Shown here piece after piece: positions 17,006 through 26,421 of a stretch of 64,000 nt of DNA; position 1 is the stretch's first letter; each line of letters begins with the position of its first letter. The position numbers and the translations under genes were made by a program. The notes under the pieces are model-generated. The model was given only the letters and a program-made list of their open reading frames with translations, was not told where the DNA came from and searched no databases. The DNA is from Paenibacillus ottowii (GTDB lineage: Bacteria; Bacillota; Bacilli; Paenibacillales; Paenibacillaceae): positions 434,001 through 498,000 of the forward strand of contig NZ_VIJZ01000003.1 of assembly GCF_006874425.1 (NCBI RefSeq), in the 5' to 3' direction.

Positions 17006-17962
17006 CTACTTCATAACCTTAAATTCATATCCCTGTTTCTTCAGATATTCTATAATTTGCGGCAATGCTTTGGCTGTCTCTTCTTTACCATAAGTGTCAT
17101 GCATGAGTATAATAGCTTTTTCCCGGCCTTTGACTGACCTCATAAACTGGTTGATTAGTGCGGGTGCCTTCTTGGACCTTCCCTCTGCATCCTTCGTTAA
17201 TACATTCCAATCTACTTGATGATAATCCTTTTCAAGTAAAATCTTATCCAGAGCAGCCATTCCCTGTGGATCTCTTCTGTTCCATGTCATGTGTCCCCCG
17301 GGGAATCGGATCATTCTGGTGGAGAATTCGGGTCCTAGTATTTTTTTTAGAACCTGATTGTTCCGCTCGATCTCCTGCATCACATGATCCGTGTTTACTC
17401 GTCTGTTCGGATATAAATACTTGTAATTATGTGAGTACGTATGGTTTCCTATCGCATGACCCTCTTTGACAATTCTTTTGATAAGATTCCTGGTATGCTC
17501 ATTTTCATTGGCTTCTTTACCTACAATAAAAAAGGTTGCCTTGACCTTCTGCTTTTTCAGAATGTCCAATATTTGAGGTGTGACCGTCACGGATGGGCCG
17601 TCATCAAAGGATAAGTAGGCCACTTTTTTACCATCAGCTCCATCAGGCATCTGTCCTAGCATTTGCTGTTTTAAATATTTCTCGACGAAGGCACCATCTT
17701 CTACACCGGGATCATTTTTTGGAGGGACCACTTTATCCTTTGCCCCTACGCCAGCTTTGGCATTGGAAGAGTCCTTGGATACAGCATCTGTTTTTTTAGC
17801 AAGCTCCTGTGTCGGTGCGTGTGATTTGCTATCCGTAACCTTTATCGCGATAAAAGTAATACAACCTGCCACAAATAATACAATAGCAATCAGCATCAGC
17901 CTTCTTCTGTTCCTCTTCAAGCGATGCTCTCTTGTTCTGCTATGTGAATAACCCTTTTCCAT
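17006..17962 (-). CDS. membrane-anchored polysaccharide deacetylase (CE4)
   Basis: 318 aa. Basic N-terminus, one transmembrane anchor (about residues 21-41), a charged linker, then a NodB/CE4 catalytic domain: SFDDGP (Asp120-Asp121), the metal-binding HTYSH, RFPGGHMTWNRR and the C-terminal LMHDTYGKEETA. The active site faces outward, so the likely substrate is peptidoglycan GlcNAc or MurNAc (PdaC/PgdA type). The start MEKGYS is preferred because GGAGG is 11 bases upstream. An unusual hairpin-closed element (17989-18119) sits immediately upstream in the leader. Confidence 0.88.
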   Translation of the reverse strand: MEKGYSHSRTREHRLKRNRRRLMLIAIVLFVAGCITFIAIKVTDSKSHAPTQELAKKTDAVSKDSSNAKAGVGAKDKVVPPKNDPGVEDGAFVEKYLKQQMLGQMPDGADGKKVAYLSFDDGPSVTVTPQILDILKKQKVKATFFIVGKEANENEHTRNLIKRIVKEGHAIGNHTYSHNYKYLYPNRRVNTDHVMQEIERNNQVLKKILGPEFSTRMIRFPGGHMTWNRRDPQGMAALDKILLEKDYHQVDWNVLTKDAEGRSKKAPALINQFMRSVKGREKAIILMHDTYGKEETAKALPQIIEYLKKQGYEFKVMK

Positions 17963-17988
17963 TAGATTATGTACCTCCACACTAAAAT

Positions 17989-18119
17989 AAGAAAAACCAC
18001 CAGAGCAGGGTGAAAGCGCACCTTAGAACGAGCATTGGAAAAACTCTGAGGTTTAGCCGATGAAAGTTTAAGGATGCACTTCAACCAGGGGATGAACAAC
18101 CTACTCCCGGTGGTTTCTT
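17989..18119 (-). ncRNA. unclassified structured leader or hairpin element
   Basis: 131 bases bounded by a long imperfect inverted repeat (minus strand: AAGAAACCACCGGGAG at the start, CTCTGGTGGTTTTTCTT at the end). The distal arm runs into T-rich sequence and ends about 27 bases before the deacetylase start. Internal GGTGCG..CACC and GGTT..AACC pairs suggest a multi-branched RNA. It could be a terminator of the acyltransferase gene, a riboswitch-like leader of the deacetylase gene, or both. I compared it from memory with T-box, SAM, cobalamin, ydaO, yybP-ykoY, M-box and lysine motifs; the only resemblance is a GGGAGUAGG near the 5' stem, as in yybP-ykoY, which is too little to assign it. Confidence 0.45.
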
Positions 18120-18159
18120 ATCTTGCATTAGCATAATTTATAAATATCATTGCGGTTTA

Positions 18160-20097
18160 TCAAGATTGCTTCGTTAGGGCCTGAGCCAGCAAAGATGCAT
18201 AGGCTTTCGCACCCTTAGGTTTTAAATGTACTCCATCATGCTCAAAATATGAGTCTTTACCGGAACTTGCTGTATACCAGTCAATCATTGTAATTCGCGG
18301 ATCTTGGGATGCAGCCTCGGCAAGATGCTTGTTTACAATGCTCTCCCAGGGCCTAGGCACACGGGTATTCACAAGTATAATACGCTTTGCATCCTTCAGG
18401 CTGGCGAGCAGATCAGATAACTGGTCTTTGGTAAAAGCGCCGTTCGTGCCCAGTTCAATAATCACCGTCTTGCCTAGCTGGCCGTTCTGTCTCAATTGCT
18501 CCAGCACAGCAGGTGCTTCCGTCATTTGACGGCCGATCCGTCCATCCACAACAGCCCCCGGGAAGTATTCCTGAATGTACGACTGTACATCGAGCATAAC
18601 GGAGTCTCCAATGGCGGTCACGCTTGAGCCATCCCCTGTTACAGGCGTATCTGGTTTGGACTCCTTCGACTGTGTCGTAGCAGCCTCCGTAGTACTAGTC
18701 TTGACTGCCGTGTTTTTAGGCATCTCGGCTTGGGACGGAGGCTTACTGTCCTTAGCTCCTTGAGGTGTAGTGGCTATAGGCTCCTTGGAAGCAACGGACA
18801 CCGTTCCGTGAAGCGGCGGCATCGCCTTTGCCTTGGCAATTGGCTTCTCATCACTGGCTGCTGCCTGCAATGTCGCATCAGGAGATGCCGCGTACAGGTG
18901 AACGGTACCTACACCAATTCCTATACACAGCATTGCTGTTGTCGTTGTAGGCACCCATCTCCACCGCGCTTGTTGCCGAACCGCTGAGCGAATTCCCGCC
19001 ATCCAGTGCCGGAATCCTTCGCGCCGAATCGGTTCCTCCATATATTTATACGAGAGAGAAGCCAGCAGTACGGTAGCTAGCAATTGTAAAAAGATACGCA
19101 GCACATGCACACCATCGGTATCCACCTGAGGTGTCGTTAGCGTGATAACCGGAACATGCCATAGATACAGTCCGTAGGAACGGGCCCCGATCCAGCGCAG
19201 CGGCTTGCGTCCAAGCAGACGACCGAGATGGCTCACCGGGTGTGCCAATGCTGCGATCACAATAGCAGTGACCACTGCAATCCCCAGCAAGCCACCACGG
19301 TACAGAGACGGGTCGTATTCATTCGAGGCCCACGCCCAGTGACACAGCAGCAGTAAGCTAACTGCACCGACGCCATCGAGAAGCAAGCGCGCCTTGGCAG
19401 AAGCATGCTCTTTCAGCTTGCCACTTGGCCATACTAAGGCCAGTGCCGCACCAATCAGCAGAGCGAAGCCGCGTGTATCGGTGCCATAATATACCCGGCT
19501 CGGATCACTTCCTGGTACGTAAATCACGGCCATCAGGAGCGCCGAGATTAACGCCAGACAAGTCACCCATCCGGCCAGTACAATACGCTTGGGCATGTAC
19601 TTCAGCCCAAGCGCCAGCAGTAATGGCCACAGGATATAAAACTGCTCCTCCACTGCCAGCGACCACAGATGTCCAAGCGGAGAAGGAGGGCCGAAACTTT
19701 CAAAATACGAAACCTGGTGGAAAATAAACCACCAATTGCTCATATACACCAATGCGGCAGGTACATCTCCGCGCAAGGCTGTAAGCCGTGACGGATCGAA
19801 AAGCAACGAGCACAGGACAATGGCAGCCACAACTGTCAGCATGGCAGGCAGCAACCTTCTGGCACGACGCACCCAGAAATCTTTCATTTTAAAACTATGA
19901 TATGTATCCCACTGACTGACCAAAATATCTGTGATCAGATATCCAGACAAAGTAAAAAATATGCCTACACCCAGCAACCCACCCGGCAACCAATCCGGAT
20001 TCAAATGATACACAATGACTGCGATGACCGCCAGCGCTCTTAACCCATCCAAACCTGGCATATAACGACGTTGTGGCGACAACCGATTAGACTTCAT
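18160..20097 (-). CDS. acyltransferase-3 / SGNH-hydrolase fusion (OatA/OafA-like)
   Basis: About 645 aa. N-terminal acyltransferase-3 domain beginning RYMPGLDGLRALAVIAVIVYHL, with around 11 membrane helices and the IFFTLSGYLIT and FGPPSPLGHLWSLAVEEQFY blocks. After a Pro/Thr/Ser/Lys-rich linker follows an extracellular SGNH domain: TAIGDSVML (block I, Ser nucleophile), LGTNGAF, and DGVHLKPKGA (block V Asp and His). OatA-type proteins move acetyl groups across the membrane and O-acetylate peptidoglycan or another surface glycan. The start is uncertain: the chosen ATG (MKSNRLS) has AAGGA 11 bases upstream, but the frame stays open 42 codons further. Confidence 0.88.
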   Translation of the reverse strand: MKSNRLSPQRRYMPGLDGLRALAVIAVIVYHLNPDWLPGGLLGVGIFFTLSGYLITDILVSQWDTYHSFKMKDFWVRRARRLLPAMLTVVAAIVLCSLLFDPSRLTALRGDVPAALVYMSNWWFIFHQVSYFESFGPPSPLGHLWSLAVEEQFYILWPLLLALGLKYMPKRIVLAGWVTCLALISALLMAVIYVPGSDPSRVYYGTDTRGFALLIGAALALVWPSGKLKEHASAKARLLLDGVGAVSLLLLCHWAWASNEYDPSLYRGGLLGIAVVTAIVIAALAHPVSHLGRLLGRKPLRWIGARSYGLYLWHVPVITLTTPQVDTDGVHVLRIFLQLLATVLLASLSYKYMEEPIRREGFRHWMAGIRSAVRQQARWRWVPTTTTAMLCIGIGVGTVHLYAASPDATLQAAASDEKPIAKAKAMPPLHGTVSVASKEPIATTPQGAKDSKPPSQAEMPKNTAVKTSTTEAATTQSKESKPDTPVTGDGSSVTAIGDSVMLDVQSYIQEYFPGAVVDGRIGRQMTEAPAVLEQLRQNGQLGKTVIIELGTNGAFTKDQLSDLLASLKDAKRIILVNTRVPRPWESIVNKHLAEAASQDPRITMIDWYTASSGKDSYFEHDGVHLKPKGAKAYASLLAQALTKQS

Positions 20098-20312
20098 TTC
20101 AGCCGCCGTCCTTCTTGCAAATTCCAACTTCCTGTCTGTTTCAATGCTCTTCTGCCCTTTCCCTCTCCTGCACATCGTCTGTCGATGCCCTGTAGCCTTT
20201 TCATTCATTATATAAAACTTCATAATCGCAATGATTTCATTGAAGTTAAAATTAATGACAATGTTTTTATTATATCATTCCTTTCCACACTTAGGTAACC
20301 ACTGATAGATAT

Positions 20313-20354
20313 ACAAAAAAAGGCATCTCTTCCCTTAGGAAGAAAATACCTTTT
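20313..20354 (-). terminator. terminator after the NSS transporter gene
   Basis: Minus-strand stem AAGGTATTTTCTTCC / GGAAGAGATGCCTT (some G-U or mismatched pairs) followed by seven T. Confidence 0.8.
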
Positions 20355-20368
20355 CAAGTTCGTATCTA

Positions 20369-21718
20369 TTAAAATTTGATGATCCCTGAAGTATGAAGGA
20401 AGACCAACAACATCAGGATCGGTGCAACATACCGAAGACCGAACAACCATACACGGAACCAGAGAGGTTTGAGGTTGGCATGTTCGCCAGCGGTTTTCCA
20501 ATAGTACCCTGTGAATATAACAATCAGCAAGCCACCGAGCGGCAAGAAAATGTTGGATGCTGTGAAGTCAACAAAGTCAAAGAAGGATTTACCCCCCACC
20601 TTTAACTCTGGAACTAACCCCATAGACAACGCAGAAGGAACGCCCAGCAACAGACACAGGATTGAAACGATAAGAACCGAGCGAACCCGGCTCCAACGGA
20701 ACCGTTCCATAACATAGGCCACAGGTACCTCCAGCAGGGATACCATCGATCCTAATGCTGCAACTGCCAGTAATACGAAGAACAAACCACCGAAGAAAGC
20801 TCCGAAAGGCATGGCAGAGAACGCAGCCGGCAAAGCAATAAAGACCAAAGACGGTCCTTGGGCAGGGTTAATACCAAAGGAGAAGGTTGTAGGGAAAATG
20901 ATCATACCTGCGATAAACGCATAGATTAAATCCCCGCCACCAACTGCCAGCATGGCTCCACCCAGCGATTGTCGACGATCCACATAAGCACCATATGTGA
21001 CCATAATCCCCATCCCCAGTGAGAGGGAGAAGAAAGCATGTCCCAAAGCAACCAATGCAGACTCAATACTCAGCTTAGAAAAGTCGGGATTCAAAAAGAA
21101 GGATACACCCGCACCAGAACCTGGCAGCATGAGAGCGTTAATCATCAACACGAGCAGCAGGATAACCTTAGCAGGAATCAGAATTTTATTGAACTTCTCA
21201 ATTCCGTTCGATACCCCTAGGGTAACTACGACTGCTGTAAATGCAAAAACAATTAACAACCACACCAACGGTGCATAGCCAGATGAAAAAGAAGCGAACT
21301 GTCCAGCAAAATCATGATTTGAAAACAGACTTCCGCTAAATGCTTCTACAGCATAATGCAGTGTCCATCCCCCTACAATGGCATAAAACGACAAAATAAC
21401 AAACGGCACGATAACAAACATAATGCTCATCTTGCCCCAAATTGGATGTCCGCCTACTTTCACCATTGCAGAGGCAGCACTTCCTCGACCTGCACGTCCA
21501 AGCGCAAGCTCTGCTAAAAGTACAGGTAAACCAACAAGCAACAGGCAGACAATAAACAACAAGAAAAACGCAGCTCCGCCATATTGTCCGGTAATATACG
21601 GAAACTTCCAGATGTTACCTAACCCTGCCGCGCTCCCGATCGCTGCCAGTATGAATCCAGCCGACGAGAAGCGTTCATTTTTATCAGACAGGTTATTCTG
21701 CCCCTTGCCCAAATTCAT
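20369..21718 (-). CDS. sodium-dependent transporter, NSS (SNF) family
   Basis: 449-aa membrane protein with about 11-12 helices. Helix 1 holds the family signature AAIGSAAGLGNIWKFPYITGQYGG, whose unwound part binds sodium and substrate, and GVSNGIEKFNKILIPAK marks helix 5. Bacterial NSS proteins import amino acids such as tryptophan, tyrosine or branched-chain residues with Na+. Specificity cannot be told. Single-gene unit with its own terminator; GAGGGG site before ATG. Confidence 0.9.
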   Translation of the reverse strand: MNLGKGQNNLSDKNERFSSAGFILAAIGSAAGLGNIWKFPYITGQYGGAAFFLLFIVCLLLVGLPVLLAELALGRAGRGSAASAMVKVGGHPIWGKMSIMFVIVPFVILSFYAIVGGWTLHYAVEAFSGSLFSNHDFAGQFASFSSGYAPLVWLLIVFAFTAVVVTLGVSNGIEKFNKILIPAKVILLLVLMINALMLPGSGAGVSFFLNPDFSKLSIESALVALGHAFFSLSLGMGIMVTYGAYVDRRQSLGGAMLAVGGGDLIYAFIAGMIIFPTTFSFGINPAQGPSLVFIALPAAFSAMPFGAFFGGLFFVLLAVAALGSMVSLLEVPVAYVMERFRWSRVRSVLIVSILCLLLGVPSALSMGLVPELKVGGKSFFDFVDFTASNIFLPLGGLLIVIFTGYYWKTAGEHANLKPLWFRVWLFGLRYVAPILMLLVFLHTSGIIKF

Positions 21719-21879
21719 TGTATCCCCTCATTCTCTCTACTTACGCATAAACTTGAGCATGCGTACATAAATAATTTTTTCTCATTATAGCGTAAGTAGG
21801 ATGCAAGGTCATGCATAAATTTTCACTATTTCCGGATTTATTTTCATAATGCTTGATATCTACACAATACTACAAAAAA

Positions 21880-24432
21880 CTACATTTTTTCTTCCGTATC
21901 CTTCTTTGTAATGGTCTCTCCCATACGATTGGATACCTTTTGGTAAATATATGAAATGGCCAGCAATACAACCCCAAAGGAGAAATAGGCTACAATTGTA
22001 CTTCCCGACGTTAGCAGGTGTAGATCGTACAAAAGCAGCTTACCCGTCGATAGCAGGGTCAAGCCCAACCCAAACCGGCGGATATAGACCACTCGTTTGA
22101 GGAAGCCGTATACAATATACAAAATAGCCAGCAGCAGATACACCAGACTGAACGCAAGGCCCGCGTCTCCCAGATGGAACTGAACCCCGAGAAAGGCGGT
22201 AATGATCCCCAGCAAATATACACCCATAATGACCGGATACATCTCATTACTTCTATAGTGCCGGGTCATCAGTGCGTTTAGGAAATCCCTGCTGCTGAAG
22301 AATACTAGTGCATTAAAGGCTGTTAGTACAACCAATGCTACATAATCCGCAGTCGTATTTTGTGCGTAATCTTCATGCAAGGTAGGAATCGTTACGGTAA
22401 CTACCAGTGCCAGCACGTAGCCTATGACATACAACGCCAGACTATAGTATTTAATCACCCGATCGTAGAGTAGCTTCACTTTAGGCAGGAAATAAGCAAG
22501 TACCAGTGATACGCAGGTGAACAGCAATACCTTGTACAAGGTGTAATGTGCAAATTCATCGGATACGACGATGTTATACCAATGCGCAGCTTCATACAAA
22601 AGGTAGAAGTACACATTCACCAAAGTTGCATACTTAAAACCTTGCATGATATGCATTTCGTACAAACGATTGTTTTTGAAAGCATTCGGCCGGCTAAATT
22701 CAATCGCATAGAAGACAGTAACGATCAACATTCCCAGTGTAATGAGCGTATATTTGAGCCCAAAATAATCCGTCTCAAAGCCTGACAAGAGATATATAGG
22801 GAAATCGATGAAAAAGAATGCGCCCAGACACAGTGCTAGAATACCCCAGCCTGCACGTTCCAATTCTTTTAAGCGATAACGATGTCCACATAATGTGAGA
22901 AGTACTGCCTCGATTAACCAGCCCATGGACAACCATCTGACTCCAAACTGGAACGGAATCATGAGAATAGCAAAGGTCAGTGAAGTCGCATAAAATAGAA
23001 CTTTGGTTTGTTTCTCCTCTGGAATATATCGACGAACCCATTGGCCCAAGCCCCCATACACCAGGCAAAAGACGAGTGCCAGCAAGCCTTTGTAATCATC
23101 CAGACCTGCATCGCCGAATAGAGAATACAGAACGGAACAGCTCACGACTGTATTCAGAGCCAGCAGGGAGAAATCCAGCCAGGATAGTTTTGTTTTGAAT
23201 CGGAACGGCACCCACAGTGTCATCCCGAGATACATTGCAAATGTAATGATTGCATACAGCATGCTGGCTATGGTGCTGTCTGATAACCATGCGAGAACAA
23301 CCATTAATGGGGTATTAAGCAGAAAGCTGATATATTGCACGATGACCCACCGTTTGCGGAAGGATACGAGTAGAATCAGCAAGTTCAGCAGAAATAGATA
23401 GCCCATCGCGATGTACACGGCGTTTCCTTCCAGCCCGTTTGCTGCCATATAGGAGAATAACGGGAGATAGCCCCCTACTAAACCAAAAGAACATATTGTT
23501 CGAGATTCATATCTTAATGACAACAGCACAGCAGTGACCGTAACGAGAACGGACAAGCCTATGCCTGTATACATTCCTATGATTTCTAGCAAAAAGTAGC
23601 TATAAAAAATGGACCCGTACAATACAGAAATACCGCCGCCCAAAATACCGAGCGCAAAGGTCTGCTTCTGCTTGCGATACAACCACTCGCCGCCGCCCAG
23701 CATCAGTGCTCCTAGCAAAAAGAAGGCTACGCCCTTCATATTTCCGGTAAACCAGTTCGAGTATGAGTATTTAAAAGCGGCCCCCACACCCAAGATAATG
23801 AGCAAAATCCCGAGCTTGTTGATCCAGTTCAATCCCAGCATCATTTCAAACTGGTTCTGCTTCATACGCTTCTGCATTGTTTCTTCGCTAATCTCTTCTT
23901 CTTCGAGCTGCTGGAAATCGTTTGCCGTCTGATGAAGCAACTTGTGCTCGGCCTCCTGGAACCGCCTGCGCTGCTCCATGATCCGATCACGAATCTCCTC
24001 TGAGAATAGTCGCAGTCTAGCGACGATCTCGTCCTGATCTTCTTTAAGCTCATGAGTGGTTTGCTGAATAAGCTGGTCCACCCGGTTTTTAGCCCCATAT
24101 TCAATGGATGTCAGCCGATTTTCCCCTTCTATCGTTCTAGAAGCAAAATAGGTCTCCAGCTTTTCCCGCGAAATGCGAATCATATTCGCCTTTTCGCTCA
24201 GCATTTGCTCCGTCAGCGCAGTACGCAGTTTACCATTTTCCTGCTCAATATGTCGTACCCGCTCTTCCAGCTGACCGCAGCGGGCCTGATAATCCTCGAA
24301 CTTTTTTCGCAGCACCTCACTCTCCAGAATGATATCTGAAGCTTCGTAATCTGCAATTAATGTTTGATACTCCTTGAGCAGCTTGTTCTGTTCTTGGCGG
24401 ATCGTATGTAAACGATCTTTAAAATCCTCCAT
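21880..24432 (-). CDS. DUF2339 multi-spanning membrane protein
   Basis: About 850 aa. The first roughly 200 residues are strongly predicted coiled coil rich in Glu, Lys, Gln and Arg (EQNKLLKEYQTLIADYE onward), followed by more than 20 closely spaced hydrophobic segments. This is the DUF2339 architecture. Function is unknown; such proteins are annotated only as membrane proteins. The start MEDFKDR follows AGGAG by 5 bases; four codons upstream another ATG lacks a site. Monocistronic by position. Confidence 0.85.
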   Translation of the reverse strand: MEDFKDRLHTIRQEQNKLLKEYQTLIADYEASDIILESEVLRKKFEDYQARCGQLEERVRHIEQENGKLRTALTEQMLSEKANMIRISREKLETYFASRTIEGENRLTSIEYGAKNRVDQLIQQTTHELKEDQDEIVARLRLFSEEIRDRIMEQRRRFQEAEHKLLHQTANDFQQLEEEEISEETMQKRMKQNQFEMMLGLNWINKLGILLIILGVGAAFKYSYSNWFTGNMKGVAFFLLGALMLGGGEWLYRKQKQTFALGILGGGISVLYGSIFYSYFLLEIIGMYTGIGLSVLVTVTAVLLSLRYESRTICSFGLVGGYLPLFSYMAANGLEGNAVYIAMGYLFLLNLLILLVSFRKRWVIVQYISFLLNTPLMVVLAWLSDSTIASMLYAIITFAMYLGMTLWVPFRFKTKLSWLDFSLLALNTVVSCSVLYSLFGDAGLDDYKGLLALVFCLVYGGLGQWVRRYIPEEKQTKVLFYATSLTFAILMIPFQFGVRWLSMGWLIEAVLLTLCGHRYRLKELERAGWGILALCLGAFFFIDFPIYLLSGFETDYFGLKYTLITLGMLIVTVFYAIEFSRPNAFKNNRLYEMHIMQGFKYATLVNVYFYLLYEAAHWYNIVVSDEFAHYTLYKVLLFTCVSLVLAYFLPKVKLLYDRVIKYYSLALYVIGYVLALVVTVTIPTLHEDYAQNTTADYVALVVLTAFNALVFFSSRDFLNALMTRHYRSNEMYPVIMGVYLLGIITAFLGVQFHLGDAGLAFSLVYLLLAILYIVYGFLKRVVYIRRFGLGLTLLSTGKLLLYDLHLLTSGSTIVAYFSFGVVLLAISYIYQKVSNRMGETITKKDTEEKM

Positions 24433-24714
24433 GTTCTCCTCCATTGCTGTCGTTTGGTAATCATTACATTTTACATGAAATTAAAATAGCATTATAGAGA
24501 CTATAGCCCATTTTGAACGCTGAATTGAAGCAATTACTTAAATATTCTTCCAGTTCCATCATTGCAGATGAAGTAGAATGGATATACATAAGAAATAAAG
24601 CCTACCTTTCCCCTTCGCAAACATGAAACCCAAATTATTTACAGTGTGTATTTATTTTTTATTGGAAGGATCATGTTGAAAAGCGGAAGTAATCCAGTTT
24701 GCAGACTCGCGCTC

Positions 24715-24743
24715 TTGATTAACTTGCCAAAAATCCGTATACT
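24715..24743 (+). promoter_or_regulatory. promoter of the T-box leader
   Basis: TTGATT at 24715-24720, 17-base spacer, TATACT at 24738-24743. Transcription would start near 24750 and give a leader of about 260 bases to serS. The stretch 24433-24714 before it shows no gene or clear signal. Confidence 0.75.
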
Positions 24744-24749
24744 AACAAA

Positions 24750-24982
24750 AAAGCAAACGATATTGTGCCTGTGAAGAGCATCCAACTCGGAGGCGTTTAC
24801 GCCAAGGATTATACGTTAGTGTACGAAATGGCGATATATTCCTAAGTAAACCGGACCCGCCCGTTAAAGCGGAGCAAAGTGGATTGGAGAGTCATGACAT
24901 CTGTCATGCTGTCCGGTCAATTTGGGTGGCACCGCGAGATCAAAGCGCTCCTCGTCCCATGTGGATGAAGGCGCTTTTTGTA
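24750..24982 (+). promoter_or_regulatory. T-box riboswitch, tRNA-Ser type
   Basis: The conserved T-box sequence TTTGGGTGGCACCGCGA is at 24921-24936, followed by a terminator stem AAAGCGC / GCGCTTTTTG (about 24942-24980). The UGGC within the T-box pairs with a tRNA acceptor end GCCA, consistent with the G discriminator base of bacterial tRNA-Ser. Uncharged tRNA would favour the antiterminator and switch on the synthetase. The specifier codon was not placed with certainty; a UCC at 24839-24841 is one candidate. Confidence 0.9.
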
Positions 24983-25009
24983 TTTTTATCCGAAAGGGAG
25001 TGCGGTGTC

Positions 25010-26299
25010 ATGTTAGATATCAAATGGATTAGAGAGCATCAAGAACAGGTTCAAAGAGCAGCAGACGACAAAGGAATACAGGTATCGGTCGCGGACCTGT
25101 TGACCCTGGATGATCGGAGAAAACAGCTGCTTCAGGAAGTGGAACAGCTTCGTCAGACGCGCAATCAGTGTAGTCAGGATATTGGGGCGCTAATTCAGAC
25201 CGGGAAAAATGAACAGGCGGTTGAGGCCAAGCGTCAGGTCAAGGAAATTAACGGACGGCTAGATCTTCTGGAGGCACCGCAACAGGAAGTAGAGCAACAG
25301 TTTCAACAGCTCTTGCTTCTGATGCCTAATATCGTATCGCCAGATACGCCGCGAGGCCAATCAGATCAAGATAATGTAGAACTGGAACGGATCGGGACGA
25401 TACCCGACTTCGGATTTGAACCCAAGGATCATATGACGCTCGGTCAGCTTCACAACCTGATCGACGTGCCTCGCGGTGTCAAAACAGCCGGTACCCGTAA
25501 CTACTATCTGACGGGAGCTGGGGTCGCTTTGCACCGGGCTGTGCAGCAGCTTGCTGTTGATCTGCTGACCGAACGAGGATTTCAGCTGTTGGACGTTCCA
25601 TTAATGGTACGCTCGGAGGCAATGCGCAGCACGGGCTTTTTCCCGCTCGGGCTGGATCAGACATACCGCATCGCAGGAGAGGATCAATGGCTTGTAGGCA
25701 CCTCGGAAGTTCCGCTGGTCGCGTATTACAGTGGCGAAACTGTGGACGTTACGGACCCGATTCGACTGGCAGCCGTATCCATATGCTTCCGCAACGAGGT
25801 CGGCTCGGCCGGAAGGGACGTACACGGACTGTATCGTGTACACCAGTTCGCCAAGGTGGAGCAGGTCATCATCTGCGAAGCAAGCCTAGACGCTTCAGAG
25901 CAGATGTTTCAGGAGATTACGCATAATGCAGAAGATCTGCTTCAACTGCTGGAGCTGCCTTACCGTAAGATGGCTGTCTGTACAGGCGATATGTCGCAGA
26001 AAACCTACAAGCAGGTGGACATTGAGACATGGATGCCTAGCCGACAAGCTTATGGAGAGACGCACTCGTCGTCCCAGCTGCTTGATTTTCAGGCGCGTCG
26101 TTCCAACATCCGGTATCGTAATGCGGACGGCAAGCTACAATATTGTTACACACTCAACAATACAGCGGTCGCTTCGCCCCGGATTTTGATCCCATTGCTG
26201 GAGCATCACCAACAAGAGGATGGTTCGATCCGTATTCCAACAGCTTTACGCCCGTATATGCCGCAGCATATAGAATTTTTGTGTCCCCCTACTTTATAA
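25010..26299 (+). CDS. serS: seryl-tRNA synthetase, divergent paralogue
   Basis: 429-aa class II synthetase with an N-terminal tRNA-binding coiled coil (about residues 30-105) and a catalytic core. Motif 2 is present (ICFRNEVGSAGRDVHGLYRVHQF) and the serine-binding TSEVPL replaces the usual TAEVP. Motif 3 reads NNTAVASPRILIPLLEHHQQEDGS instead of the standard NGSGLAVGR form; the ATP-binding Arg is kept, and the pattern resembles mitochondrial SerRS more than housekeeping bacterial enzymes. The start MLDIKWI follows GGGAG by 9 bases; the frame upstream is T-box leader. It charges tRNA-Ser and is induced by serine-tRNA shortage. It may be a second, possibly inhibitor-tolerant, copy; that is an inference. 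Confidence 0.9.
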   Translation: MLDIKWIREHQEQVQRAADDKGIQVSVADLLTLDDRRKQLLQEVEQLRQTRNQCSQDIGALIQTGKNEQAVEAKRQVKEINGRLDLLEAPQQEVEQQFQQLLLLMPNIVSPDTPRGQSDQDNVELERIGTIPDFGFEPKDHMTLGQLHNLIDVPRGVKTAGTRNYYLTGAGVALHRAVQQLAVDLLTERGFQLLDVPLMVRSEAMRSTGFFPLGLDQTYRIAGEDQWLVGTSEVPLVAYYSGETVDVTDPIRLAAVSICFRNEVGSAGRDVHGLYRVHQFAKVEQVIICEASLDASEQMFQEITHNAEDLLQLLELPYRKMAVCTGDMSQKTYKQVDIETWMPSRQAYGETHSSSQLLDFQARRSNIRYRNADGKLQYCYTLNNTAVASPRILIPLLEHHQQEDGSIRIPTALRPYMPQHIEFLCPPTL

Positions 26300-26382
26300 A
26301 AGCATGAGTACACTAAGAAGAATTAGTAGCTAGTGAGTAGCGTCCAATGAATAGGATTTCCCATTGTAATCATTGCAAAAAG

Positions 26383-26415
26383 AAAGACGAAGGATAGCTT
26401 TCCTTCGTCTTTTTA
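26383..26415. terminator. bidirectional terminator between serS and hmp
   Basis: Near-perfect stem AAAGACGAAGGA / TCCTTCGTCTTT with T runs on both strands, between convergent genes. Confidence 0.9.
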
Positions 26416-26421
26416 AATATT

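Noticed and set aside
17989..18119. Reading the inverted repeats as a MITE or small mobile element
   Set aside because: No target-site duplication, no second copy in the window, and the distal arm ends in T-rich sequence as an RNA hairpin would.
24884..25009. N-terminal extension of the seryl-tRNA synthetase frame
   Set aside because: This stretch is the T-box and terminator; the open frame through it is accidental.
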